From positions 372,001 through 436,000 of the forward strand of contig NZ_VEBF01000001.1 of assembly GCF_007676705.1 (NCBI RefSeq): a stretch of 64,000 nt of DNA, in the 5' to 3' direction. Position numbers and translations under genes: made by a program. Of this stretch, positions 16,908 through 25,254 are shown piece after piece; position 1 is the first letter of the stretch; every line of letters starts with the position of its first letter. Source of the DNA: Paenibacillus xylanexedens. Its GTDB lineage: Bacteria > Bacillota > Bacilli > Paenibacillales > Paenibacillaceae. Under the pieces are notes generated by a model. It was not told the origin of the DNA, made no database searches, and was given only the letters and a program-made list of their open reading frames with translations.

Positions 16908-17372
16908 TCAATCTGGATGCTGTTCAAGCATCTCTTTGAGCTTACGATTGCGGCTCTCCAGAAATGCCTTCATGTATCTCTTTAACACAAGTCGTTCGGT
17001 TGCCCATCCCAGCAATCCAAGTGGAGCTTCGAATCGAAGTGTATCTCTCATGAAAGTCATCTGATCTCCAATTACGCTGAAATGATGTTCATGTCGCATA
17101 CTCTTGAAAGCCCCTTTCTCCATCTGATCCACAAAGAGGAAAGGTCGTTCAAACTGCACAATACGGGACTTCAGCTTCTGTCTGACACCAAAATGAGTAG
17201 CCTGAAATGTAACTGTATCCCCTGCTCCAATTCTTCCTGTTGTTACTCCTGCGACTGCTCGCTCTCTCGTATGTTTCCAGACGGTCTGAGTATGTACATC
17301 AATGTCCCGGGCAGCGTCGAAGCACCGTTCAATCGAGGCATGTATCGTAATCTCGGTTGTTACTTCAATCAT
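16908..17372 (-). CDS. SRPBCC/START-like domain protein (polyketide cyclase/dehydrase-like)
   Basis: A 154-residue protein that fits one SRPBCC (Bet v1-like) fold: an initial beta strand (VTTEITIHASIERCFDAARDI), a central run of strands (DTVTFQATHFG, SRIVQFERPFLFVDQM, HEHHFSVI) and a long C-terminal helix (LKRYMKAFLESRNRKLKEML). Such proteins bind hydrophobic ligands; the family is broad and no function is assigned. The ATG was chosen because GGGAG lies eight bases upstream; a longer frame adds 23 residues without support. The downstream partner is a 52-residue membrane protein. Confidence 0.72.
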   Translation of the reverse strand: MIEVTTEITIHASIERCFDAARDIDVHTQTVWKHTRERAVAGVTTGRIGAGDTVTFQATHFGVRQKLKSRIVQFERPFLFVDQMEKGAFKSMRHEHHFSVIGDQMTFMRDTLRFEAPLGLLGWATERLVLKRYMKAFLESRNRKLKEMLEQHPD

Positions 17373-17458
17373 GGCAATCGCTCCCATAGGAAAAATATGA
17401 TCTTTGCAAAGTATACGCCTGCTTTTTTGCTTGAACAACACATCATGGATGATGCAAC

Positions 17459-17497
17459 AAAAAACGGGTCCCCTGTCTTAGTGCAGGAGGCCCGTTC
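17459..17497 (-). terminator. Terminator after the HD-GYP gene
   Basis: On the minus strand AACGGG-CC-CCTG pairs with its near complement, and T residues follow directly. It lies about 35 bases past the stop of the phosphodiesterase gene. Confidence 0.7.
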
Positions 17498-17531
17498 TCA
17501 ATATAAGTAAGGAATACAGATAATATTTAGA

Positions 17532-18623
17532 TCAAATAAGTAATTCATCAATGGCAAGTGTACGCTCTTTGGAGAGATCACGATATTCCTCAGACTCTAC
17601 TTTGATGAGCGGTTTGAAAATATCAGATGTATTGTTCATGACAATAACACCTTTTTCTCCGTTGCTGAGCAGAACCTGTTTCCCAATGAAATTAGGAAGC
17701 AAATGTTGCATTAATGCCTGAACCGGCTTTTCGTTCAATTTACCAAATCCCATACCATAGATATCTCTAAGGTTGTTGATCAGGTTCGGATTGCTGCCTC
17801 CGTGATTCCCGGATCTCATGCCAATATAGATATCGGCTACAGATACAATCTGGGTGTAGGGATGAATCTCTTCTTTTTTTAATTGCATCGGATAACCGGA
17901 ACCATCTTCCCGCTCGTGATGCTGCAGGGCAACCAATGCCGTCGCTTCATCCGTCATGGAATTTTTGATAATATCATGGCCATAGATCGTATGACGTTGC
18001 ATTTCAAGCTGCTCATCAGCCGTCAACGGTTCTGTCTTGTTACGGATCCGGTGGGATACTTTGCACTTTCCGATGTCATGCAGATAGCCACCACGACTAA
18101 TCTGATAACTTTCCTTCTGAGAATACCCAAGCCAGTTCGCGAGGTAGAAGGACAACAATCCTACCTGGATTGAATGTGTATAGTTATTCACGTCATCCCG
18201 CTCCAGCATCATCAGGAGATGAACCACATCTTTCTGCTCATCCAGTCCCTCAACCATCGGTTGCAGTGCATCATCCACCATGGTCGCGTTGAACTTGCCA
18301 ACGGTCAGAGCTTCGAGAAAAGCATTTTGATAATTATGTACTGTCTGAATAAATTGGGACTTCATCTCTTCTTCAGGCGGCTCTTCCTTGGCGCTTGTGG
18401 TTAACCCGGAAGCATGCTTTGCCGCTGCAGCAAAAAACTCGGCCTCAGTAATTTCCTCTTCGCGTGATTCAATATCTACATAATCTACACGGTGCTGCAT
18501 GAGCAAGGAGATATCCTCACTTTTAATTACAGTCCCCTTCCCGAGAACGTGTAATCCTGCATCGCTGAATGTATCTGCAGTCAGACGGTCTCCGTCTTGC
18601 AGGTTCATAATATGGATTCTCAA
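17532..18623 (-). CDS. HD-GYP domain cyclic-di-GMP phosphodiesterase
   Basis: A 363-residue cytoplasmic protein. An N-terminal segment (about 1-100) resembles the DUF3391-like regions that often precede HD-GYP domains. The HD motif is in GGYLHDIGKCKVS (H182-D183), and the GYP motif is in HHEREDGSGYP (235-245), with additional metal-binding histidines at H211 and H216. HD-GYP enzymes hydrolyse c-di-GMP to pGpG or GMP and influence motility and biofilm. The start is taken as TTG, eight bases after AGGGGGA; an ATG five codons downstream is an alternative. It is flanked by terminators and stands alone. Confidence 0.85.
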   Translation of the reverse strand: MRIHIMNLQDGDRLTADTFSDAGLHVLGKGTVIKSEDISLLMQHRVDYVDIESREEEITEAEFFAAAAKHASGLTTSAKEEPPEEEMKSQFIQTVHNYQNAFLEALTVGKFNATMVDDALQPMVEGLDEQKDVVHLLMMLERDDVNNYTHSIQVGLLSFYLANWLGYSQKESYQISRGGYLHDIGKCKVSHRIRNKTEPLTADEQLEMQRHTIYGHDIIKNSMTDEATALVALQHHEREDGSGYPMQLKKEEIHPYTQIVSVADIYIGMRSGNHGGSNPNLINNLRDIYGMGFGKLNEKPVQALMQHLLPNFIGKQVLLSNGEKGVIVMNNTSDIFKPLIKVESEEYRDLSKERTLAIDELLI

Positions 18624-18863
18624 ATCGGTATTCCCCCTGAACAATTCATTATAGTAACAGCACCCAATGGATCGGGTCCACAAAAATACCTATACTTCTT
18701 TATATCGTTATAATTCTTCATTTCATACATAGTTCAAACGACCTTAATCGCGAAGGTAAATACGAACGTATAAGACTTTATCCTCACTCCTGTATCCAAA
18801 TTAGTCCCGGTTTTGAACATGTAGACACTTTTTGGTGTCTATTGGCTGGATCAGAGTAAGCAA

Positions 18864-18895
18864 AAGAAGTCCAAACCCTTCCGTTTGAACTTCTT
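18864..18895 (-). terminator. Terminator after the UbiD-like gene
   Basis: AAGAAGT-CAAAC pairs with GTTTG-ACTTCTT with one mismatch around a short loop. The minus strand continues with TTTTG. Confidence 0.65.
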
Positions 18896-18908
18896 ACAAC
18901 ATCCCAAA

Positions 18909-20744
18909 TTAGATTTTAATTGATTCCAGACTTGCTCCTTTAACAAATAAACGTTCAATACTCTTCTCCACCGAAGCATCGGGGATCAGCGGCGGTGCCT
19001 GGTGCGGTTTGGTGCGCGCATCAATAATAATCTGATCACAGCCCCAGTGTTTGTGGTCATACCCGCTATTCACTCCATACATGTCATGTGAAGGGTTGCT
19101 GCGGGTAAACGTTGCCCACAAGAAGTTGCTGAGGTTAGCACTCAGGAACGAACTGTCATCACAGAGAATGATCATCGGACATGAGTCCAGACCTCCCTGC
19201 TCCTTCAATAGAGATGTGAATGCCTTGATCTCCTGTGCTGTATCCTCATAACTTGTGAAAGCCGATGTCTGAATCGAAACAATCCCTGGCATGATGAGCT
19301 GCGGATTTTCATAACCGCGAATGTTCTTCAAAGACTCTGGCACATCCGTGCACAGGTCCCGAACCTTGTCGCCATACGCTGCAAAAACAACCTTGCTGCC
19401 GCTGTTCAGCCCGGTACCCGAGTAATCCAGTGTATCAATCGTCGTATGTGTATAGAAATGAATATCCCGCTGCATATCCATGCGCTCCAAGATATAGGTC
19501 AGGAATTCAACTTCCTTATGGGTGTCCAAGGGCTGTTGATCCTCAGCAGTAATAAACAGGTACTTCGCCAGACTGAGCTGACCCGTACCCAAAATGCGAT
19601 TGGCAATCGTAAGCAACTCTGTCGGCTGCTTCACGGCCTGATAAGGCGTGTAACGTTCACTACCAATAGCGAACAGCAACGGATGCACTCCGGCTGCATC
19701 GACTGCATGCACTTCTTTGACGCCCGGAATCTCCTGTTTGATCGCGTCTCCTGTAATCTCATGTATCAAATCACCAAACGCTGTATCCTCTTGCGGTGGA
19801 CGACCCACAACCGTAAACGGCCAGATGGCATTAGGTTTGGCATAGACTTTATGCACTCGCATTAGCGGGAATTCATGCGTCAGGCTGTAGTATCCCAAGT
19901 GATCACCAAACGGGCCTTCAGGCTTCGTCTCGCCTGGGTAGATATCACCGGTAATGACAAAATCAGCATCATTGCTGATGCAATATCCATCCTTGTAACT
20001 GTACCGGAAGCGACGTCCAGCGAGCAGGCCGGCAAATGTCATCTCACTGAGTCCTTCAGGCAAAGGCATAACCGCGGAGAGTGTATGTGCGGGTGGACCC
20101 CCGATGAAAATACTGACTTTTAGTGGTTCTCCCTTTTTGACCGCCTTGGCTTGATGTATACCGATTCCGCGATGAATCTGATAGTGCAATCCTATTTCCT
20201 TGTTCATTTCAAAATCATTGCCATCCAGTTGAACCCGGTACATCCCCAAGTTTGAATTCATGATTCCTGGTTTGTCCGGATCTTCCGAATAAACCTGTGG
20301 TAGCGTCACAAATGCCCCACCGTCCATCGGCCAGTGCTTGATTAGCGGCAGGTCCGAGATTTGAATCTCTTGAGCAGACACGGGTAGACTAATAGATTTC
20401 TGTTTCGGCAAAGCTTGCCATGCAGCAAGACCTGTGCGGACATGCTGCAATGGTGTCTTAAGCGCCTTCATGGGATCGTCACGAACAGCCATGACTCGTT
20501 GTACGCCTTCGAGCGTACCGCGGAACATGAATTTGCTTCGTTCCACCGTGCCGAACAGATTCGATACGGCCTGGAACTTCGAGCCTTTTACATTTTCGAA
20601 TAACAAAGCCGGGCCTTTAGCCTCGTGCACTTTCATATGGATCGCTGCCATCTCCAGATGAGGATCAACCTCTTCTTTGACCCGAATCAAATGACCATGC
20701 TGCTCCAGATCGTTAATACAATCTTCCATATTGCGATATTTCAT
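18909..20744 (-). CDS. UbiD-family prenylated-FMN decarboxylase, long form
   Basis: A 611-residue UbiD-family enzyme, longer than Escherichia coli UbiD (497) and similar in size to menaquinone-pathway members. The cofactor/metal region NSNLGMYR lies at about 163-170. The catalytic signature EGPFGDHLGYYS begins at residue 276, and a GRPPQEDTAFGDLI segment follows. The family performs reversible non-oxidative decarboxylation of aromatic or alpha,beta-unsaturated acids with prenylated FMN made by a UbiX/Pad-type prenyltransferase. No ubiX-like gene lies within the window, so the cofactor must be supplied from elsewhere. The gene is monocistronic and the substrate is unassigned. Confidence 0.85.
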   Translation of the reverse strand: MKYRNMEDCINDLEQHGHLIRVKEEVDPHLEMAAIHMKVHEAKGPALLFENVKGSKFQAVSNLFGTVERSKFMFRGTLEGVQRVMAVRDDPMKALKTPLQHVRTGLAAWQALPKQKSISLPVSAQEIQISDLPLIKHWPMDGGAFVTLPQVYSEDPDKPGIMNSNLGMYRVQLDGNDFEMNKEIGLHYQIHRGIGIHQAKAVKKGEPLKVSIFIGGPPAHTLSAVMPLPEGLSEMTFAGLLAGRRFRYSYKDGYCISNDADFVITGDIYPGETKPEGPFGDHLGYYSLTHEFPLMRVHKVYAKPNAIWPFTVVGRPPQEDTAFGDLIHEITGDAIKQEIPGVKEVHAVDAAGVHPLLFAIGSERYTPYQAVKQPTELLTIANRILGTGQLSLAKYLFITAEDQQPLDTHKEVEFLTYILERMDMQRDIHFYTHTTIDTLDYSGTGLNSGSKVVFAAYGDKVRDLCTDVPESLKNIRGYENPQLIMPGIVSIQTSAFTSYEDTAQEIKAFTSLLKEQGGLDSCPMIILCDDSSFLSANLSNFLWATFTRSNPSHDMYGVNSGYDHKHWGCDQIIIDARTKPHQAPPLIPDASVEKSIERLFVKGASLESIKI

Positions 20745-20874
20745 TGAATGGCTCCATTCTCTATATGATTAAATTTGATTAAGTTCATAGATTCACATAA
20801 CGTCTCTTCTATATTATCAAATGATCCGTCGCTAAACAAAACTATATATAAAATCTATCACTTGGACAAATATC

Positions 20875-20941
20875 AAAAAAGCAATATGAAAACCATCTGA
20901 ACCCTGAATTCACAGAGACCGATTGATTATTTCCATATTGC
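20875..20941 (-). terminator. Terminator after the fused-ABC/two-component operon
   Basis: GCAATATG and CATATTGC close a loop of about 45 bases. On the minus strand six T residues follow directly. It lies just past the kinase stop. Confidence 0.55.
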
Positions 20942-20962
20942 TGCTCTCTATTCCGGTTTGCC

Positions 20963-22300
20963 TTAAGGTGTAATGACCGATCTGGGGATCGTGACAATAA
21001 ACTGCGTACCTTTTCCTACTTCACTCTCGACATCAATTGTACATTGATGCAATTTCAGAATTTTAATGACAATGGATAACCCTAATCCGTTACCTCGAAG
21101 CGAGCTGCTTCGTGCTTTGTCCACCATATAAAATCGATCAAAGATATACGGAAGGGCGTCATCAGGTATGCCTTGTCCAGAATCTCTAATCAGCACCTTC
21201 ACGAATGAAGATGACGTCTCAATCTCGACATGAATGGTACCCTGTGAACCGGTGTACTTGATCGCATTGTTTATTAAATTCTGCCAGACCTGATCAAACA
21301 AATCTTTGTCCACTGTGATCTCGCAGGGCAACAAGTCCAGTTCGATCTGTATGTCCTTCGGCGCCCACTGAGGCTCCGCCAATAGGATCGTCCTTCTTAA
21401 TTGTTCATCTAATTGGAATGTGGTGAGATGAACCGGATGATGCTCCGAATCTAGCGAGGCTAGCCGAAGAAGATTATCACTGAGCCTCGATAAGCGCAGC
21501 GTTTCCTCATAGATGATATCCAGATGCTCTTTCTGCTCTTCTAGTGGAATAACGCCGTCTTTCAGCGCTCTGGTAAACCCTCTAATCGATGTCAGTGGAG
21601 ACTGCATTTCATGAGAAACGTTACTGACAAAGTCATCACGAACAGAATCGATTTTCTGCAACTCACTGGCCATATGATTAAAGCTCTCCATCAGTTCGCC
21701 GAACTCATCCTGGTTATTATGTTTTAACCGCACCGAAAGATCCCCGGATGACATCTCCTTCGCAGCAACGGTTAACCTCTTAATCGGTTTCACAATGAAC
21801 CCTGACATGAACAGGATTAATAAACTCCCAATGATCAGAACCGTTAACAATGAGGTTAAGAGGGTGTTTCGCAGCGTATGAAAAAGAGAGGAAAAATCGC
21901 TTTGAATCAGAAATGTGCCTATCCCCTCGTTTGTTCCGGGAACACCTATGGTCGCGATGCCATCTTTACTCGATAGAAACATAGCATCGGTTGTACCCTC
22001 CTCAAATAACGAATGAACTTTGTCCTCTGGCAAGGAAGATAACACTTCACTTTGTTCATTCACGGGAGTGATGTTCAAGCCGTACCGGGCAAAGATATCC
22101 ATGCTTGATTTCACTTTTTCCGGATCATCGATCAGGTTAATCAGTGTAGCGATGTCTTCGGCAAAAGTAACCATAAAACGATTCGGCGTCTTCTCCTGGG
22201 ACCCGCTATTCAGCATAAAGGAGAGAATCAAACTCACCAGAACAATCCCGATAAACGTGGCTACGATTCGAAGTCGCAGGCTTTTCCTCAATATATTCAT
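20963..22300 (-). CDS. Sensor histidine kinase with HAMP domain
   Basis: A 445-residue membrane kinase. Membrane helix 1 lies at about 10-31, the extracellular sensor domain at about 32-145 and helix 2 at about 148-170. The HAMP domain covers about 171-222, the HisKA domain has phosphoacceptor H230 (FVSNVSHEMQSPL), and the HATPase domain shows NLINNAIKYTG and DSGQGIP. It overlaps the regulator gene by four bases. Unlike the BceS-like kinase in this window it has a real extracellular domain. It is cotranscribed with a fused ABC transporter, so cell-envelope or peptide stress sensing is a reasonable inference. Confidence 0.87.
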   Translation of the reverse strand: MNILRKSLRLRIVATFIGIVLVSLILSFMLNSGSQEKTPNRFMVTFAEDIATLINLIDDPEKVKSSMDIFARYGLNITPVNEQSEVLSSLPEDKVHSLFEEGTTDAMFLSSKDGIATIGVPGTNEGIGTFLIQSDFSSLFHTLRNTLLTSLLTVLIIGSLLILFMSGFIVKPIKRLTVAAKEMSSGDLSVRLKHNNQDEFGELMESFNHMASELQKIDSVRDDFVSNVSHEMQSPLTSIRGFTRALKDGVIPLEEQKEHLDIIYEETLRLSRLSDNLLRLASLDSEHHPVHLTTFQLDEQLRRTILLAEPQWAPKDIQIELDLLPCEITVDKDLFDQVWQNLINNAIKYTGSQGTIHVEIETSSSFVKVLIRDSGQGIPDDALPYIFDRFYMVDKARSSSLRGNGLGLSIVIKILKLHQCTIDVESEVGKGTQFIVTIPRSVITP

Positions 22301-22965
22301 GCTCGCTCCAGCCGATATCCAAGACCTCTGATCGTCGAGATCGATAGTTCAGGAACAGGTTCCAGCCGTTCTCTTAAACGTTTGACATGTACGTCAACCG
22401 TACGCTCATCACCTTCATAATCCATGCCCCATATATCATCAATAAGCTGTGTACGTGTGAATATTTTCCCTGGCGAGCTTGCCAGAGAAAATAACAATTC
22501 ACATTCCTTCTTTTTCAATTCGATGGTTCGTCCGTCGGCACTGACCATAAGATTGCTCAAATCAATGGTTACACCGCCGATCTGAATGATGTTCGATGCA
22601 CTTTTGTTATATCGTTTTAGTAACGATTTCACACGCAGGATTAATTCCACTGGATCAAAAGGTTTAACGAGGTAATCGTCTGATCCTGCATTAAATCCTC
22701 TGACTTTGTCCTTGGATTCTCCCTTGGCAGTCACCATCAGGATGGGAATATCCAGGTAAGATCGGATATCTTCCGTCAGTTCAATGCCGTCTATTCGGGG
22801 CATCATCACATCCACAATCGCCAGATCAACTTTCGTATGAGAGAGGATATCTAACGCCTCTTGACCATCTGGTGCTTCCAGCACGGAAAATTGATTCTTT
22901 TCAAGATAGATTCGGATTAATTTGCGGATATGGGAATCATCGTCCACCACCAGAATCGTGTTCAT
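22297..22965 (-). CDS. OmpR/PhoB-family response regulator
   Basis: A 222-residue regulator with receiver domain (D52 in LAIVDVMMPRIDG, K-containing VKPFDPVEL) and winged-helix domain ending in STIRGLGYRLE. It lies 28 bases downstream of the fused ABC transporter gene and overlaps the kinase start. Direct repeats with an 11-bp period upstream of the first gene are a plausible binding site for it, suggesting autoregulation of the operon. Confidence 0.88.
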   Translation of the reverse strand: MNTILVVDDDSHIRKLIRIYLEKNQFSVLEAPDGQEALDILSHTKVDLAIVDVMMPRIDGIELTEDIRSYLDIPILMVTAKGESKDKVRGFNAGSDDYLVKPFDPVELILRVKSLLKRYNKSASNIIQIGGVTIDLSNLMVSADGRTIELKKKECELLFSLASSPGKIFTRTQLIDDIWGMDYEGDERTVDVHVKRLRERLEPVPELSISTIRGLGYRLERA

Positions 22966-22993
22966 GTATCCATTATCCTTTCCGTCATCGGTT

Positions 22994-24958
22994 TTATTCG
23001 TATCGTAAGGATTCCATCGGGTCCAGCTTCGCAGCTTTTGATGATGGCATCAAACCGGCAATGATACTAATCGCTGTACTTACCACGATACCGAACAAGA
23101 TATAATATCCCGAGAGATTAATGAGTTTTGCTCCAAATGCATTGTCCAATAGAATATTTAACACATAACTAATGATCACTGCAAAGATTACCGCAATAAT
23201 GCCACTAAATACGCCTAATAAAGCAGATTCGGAGAAGAATATTCGCTTGATATCTTTCTTTCTCGCTCCAATCGCCCGAAGAATTCCGATCTCCTTCGTC
23301 CGTTCCACGACGCTAATATAGAGTACAACCAATATCATGATACCGGATACGATCAACGAAATGCCTGCAATACCAGCGAGTACAATGGAAGCCATACTTA
23401 CATATGTCGTGATATTCTCCATGACCTTGGCCATTTGAGAGCCTGCGAAGCCAGCATCAACAGCAGCTTCATTGATATCATTTACATATTTCATATCAGT
23501 TGCATAGGCGTTAACCTGAATTGGCCCGATCGTTATTCCTTTGTCCATATACATTTGCTCCAACGTCTCTGATGAAATGTATCCTGGGGATTGTTGCATT
23601 GGAGATCGTTGATCTGCTGCTTCATAGACCCCGGAAATAGTTACTTCTTTCTCCAAAGTTACTGGTTTATTATTGCCATCCATCTCATTGATATATAGAA
23701 ACACAGACTTGCCGATCATCGATTCAGCCTGGTCATTTCCGCTTAATTGTTTCGCCGTATCCAGAGGTAACAACATCTGATTTTCTACCGGCAGAACACC
23801 CGTTGTCATCATTGCTGGATCAAAAGCATCCGTTAACGTTGTTAGCTGTGTGAGTCCCACACTTTGTTCTTCATTCACCATCGTGGATTTGCCTGTAATG
23901 GTCGTGATCGTCTCTACATAATCCACATTAGGAAAATTGCGAATCGTCTCAATATCAGCTTCTGTGAACGGTTCACCTGGTGCCATCAAGGCCTCAGGGC
24001 CTTGCATGTCCTTGGCTTCTTCACTCGGCTTCGTTATATCCACAAGCAAAGGGTCCATACTTGAATTGATTTCGTCATTCATATACGTCGTTATTCCATT
24101 CCCCAAGGAGAGCATCAGGAGTACACTTAATATACCTATAGATCCACCCAAAGCGACCAGAACATTACGCTTGCCGTTAAGTTTCATATTTTTAAGTGCC
24201 ATCTTGAATGAAGCAAGCAAGCTCAGGCTCCGGGAAGAATCCTGACCACTCTCGTAAACAGCCGTAGAAGGATCTTTCAGGTGAATATCATCACTAATAC
24301 GCCCCTCTTCAACCTTCACAATACGTGTACCTGAGTCCGCGACTTTCTGCGAGTGAGTTACTGCAATCACCAGCATTCCCTTTTTAGCTATGCTCTCGAG
24401 CAGAGCGAGGATTTGATCTCCGTTCTCCCTATCCAGAGCACCCGTCGGTTCATCTGCAAGAATAATATCCGGATTGTTGGACAAAGCCCGTGCAATGGAA
24501 ACCCGTTGCTTCTGACCCCCGGACAGCTGATTCGGACGTTTGTTCAGGTGATCCTTCAGTCCGACCTCCGTCAATATATCAACGGCACGTTGGTTCCGTT
24601 CCTTCTCATTCGTATCCGTCATTTGCATCGCAATGGTAACATTTTCGAGGACAGACAGATGTGGGATCAGATTGAAGTTTTGAAAGACAAAGCCGATATT
24701 ATTCTTCCGATAATCATCCATTTCCTTCTCTGTCATGGCACTTAAGTTCTTGCCACGAACAACGACATCCCCTTCATAATCGGAGTCCATGCCACCAATG
24801 ATATTCATCAGTGTCGACTTACCGCAGCCAGATTCGCCAAGGATCGAGACAAATTCCCCTGTCTCAAAACTTAAGTTCAAACCGTGGAGTACCGGAACTC
24901 TTTCTTTTCCATATAAGGTGTATGATTTCTTCACATTTTTAACTTCTAGTATTTTCAT
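22994..24958 (-). CDS. Fused ABC transporter: ATPase and MacB/FtsX-type permease in one chain
   Basis: A 654-residue fusion. The N-terminal ATPase (about 1-225) has Walker A GESGCGKST at 41-49, SGGQ at 146-149 and Walker B IILADEPT at 165-172. The permease part has a first membrane helix at about 265-288. An extracellular MacB-type domain of about 230 residues follows, then three C-terminal helices beginning near 525 (IVLAGIAGISLIVSG), with the family ERTKEIGILRAIGA loop between them. MacB-type transporters couple ATP hydrolysis to movement of substrates outside the membrane. It is the first gene of a three-gene operon with its own two-component system, implying a substrate-responsive peptide or antibiotic export/resistance function. 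The ATG has AGGAGAGGAAG upstream. Confidence 0.87.
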   Translation of the reverse strand: MKILEVKNVKKSYTLYGKERVPVLHGLNLSFETGEFVSILGESGCGKSTLMNIIGGMDSDYEGDVVVRGKNLSAMTEKEMDDYRKNNIGFVFQNFNLIPHLSVLENVTIAMQMTDTNEKERNQRAVDILTEVGLKDHLNKRPNQLSGGQKQRVSIARALSNNPDIILADEPTGALDRENGDQILALLESIAKKGMLVIAVTHSQKVADSGTRIVKVEEGRISDDIHLKDPSTAVYESGQDSSRSLSLLASFKMALKNMKLNGKRNVLVALGGSIGILSVLLMLSLGNGITTYMNDEINSSMDPLLVDITKPSEEAKDMQGPEALMAPGEPFTEADIETIRNFPNVDYVETITTITGKSTMVNEEQSVGLTQLTTLTDAFDPAMMTTGVLPVENQMLLPLDTAKQLSGNDQAESMIGKSVFLYINEMDGNNKPVTLEKEVTISGVYEAADQRSPMQQSPGYISSETLEQMYMDKGITIGPIQVNAYATDMKYVNDINEAAVDAGFAGSQMAKVMENITTYVSMASIVLAGIAGISLIVSGIMILVVLYISVVERTKEIGILRAIGARKKDIKRIFFSESALLGVFSGIIAVIFAVIISYVLNILLDNAFGAKLINLSGYYILFGIVVSTAISIIAGLMPSSKAAKLDPMESLRYE

Positions 24959-25027
24959 ATGGATCTCTTCCTCTCCTGATCATGCACAATATCTATCTAT
25001 TTGATGTTCATATCGTAACAAATCAGT

Positions 25028-25046
25028 ATGAACTGATAATGAACTG
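25028..25046. promoter_or_regulatory. Direct-repeat operator candidate for the downstream response regulator
   Basis: ATGAACTG occurs twice with an 11-bp start-to-start distance (CAGTTCAT on the minus strand). This helical-turn spacing is typical of OmpR-family tandem half-sites. It lies about 70 bases before the start of the fused ABC gene. No convincing -35/-10 pair was placed. Confidence 0.5.
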
Positions 25047-25088
25047 GACCATTGCACCTATAAGAGGTTGTTCAAAAGAACTATATAC

Positions 25089-25142
25089 AAAAAAACACCT
25101 ACAGCTTGCTTGAAATAAATCATCTCAAGTAAGTGTAGGTGT
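25089..25142 (-). terminator. Terminator after the amidohydrolase gene
   Basis: ACACCTACA pairs with TGTAGGTGT and an inner TTGA/TCAA stem extends it. Seven T residues follow on the minus strand. Confidence 0.8.
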
Positions 25143-25251
25143 CCAGAAATTTGATAGATTAATCCGGCTTTTGCCAGCAGCCTTTTCACAATCGCCGATG
25201 CAACCGGCTCAGCTGCCCATGCCTGTACTTTAGCGCTATCGCTACCTCTAA
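25143..25251 (-). pseudogene. Possible remnant of an SLH-domain gene
   Basis: Translated on the minus strand, one frame reads SDSAKVQAWAAEPV followed by ASAIVKRLLAKAGLI. These two stretches resemble the beginning and the end of an S-layer homology repeat with the middle missing. There is no start codon or ribosome binding site. It sits between the amidohydrolase stop and a strong terminator that could originally have belonged to the lost gene. The similarity is judged by eye only and may be chance. Confidence 0.3.
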
Positions 25252-25254
25252 AAA

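Noticed and set aside
18815-18845. A short hairpin (AGACACTTTTTGGTGTCT) upstream of the HD-GYP gene
   Set aside because: It lacks a T-run in either direction and is too short to call a terminator or riboswitch.
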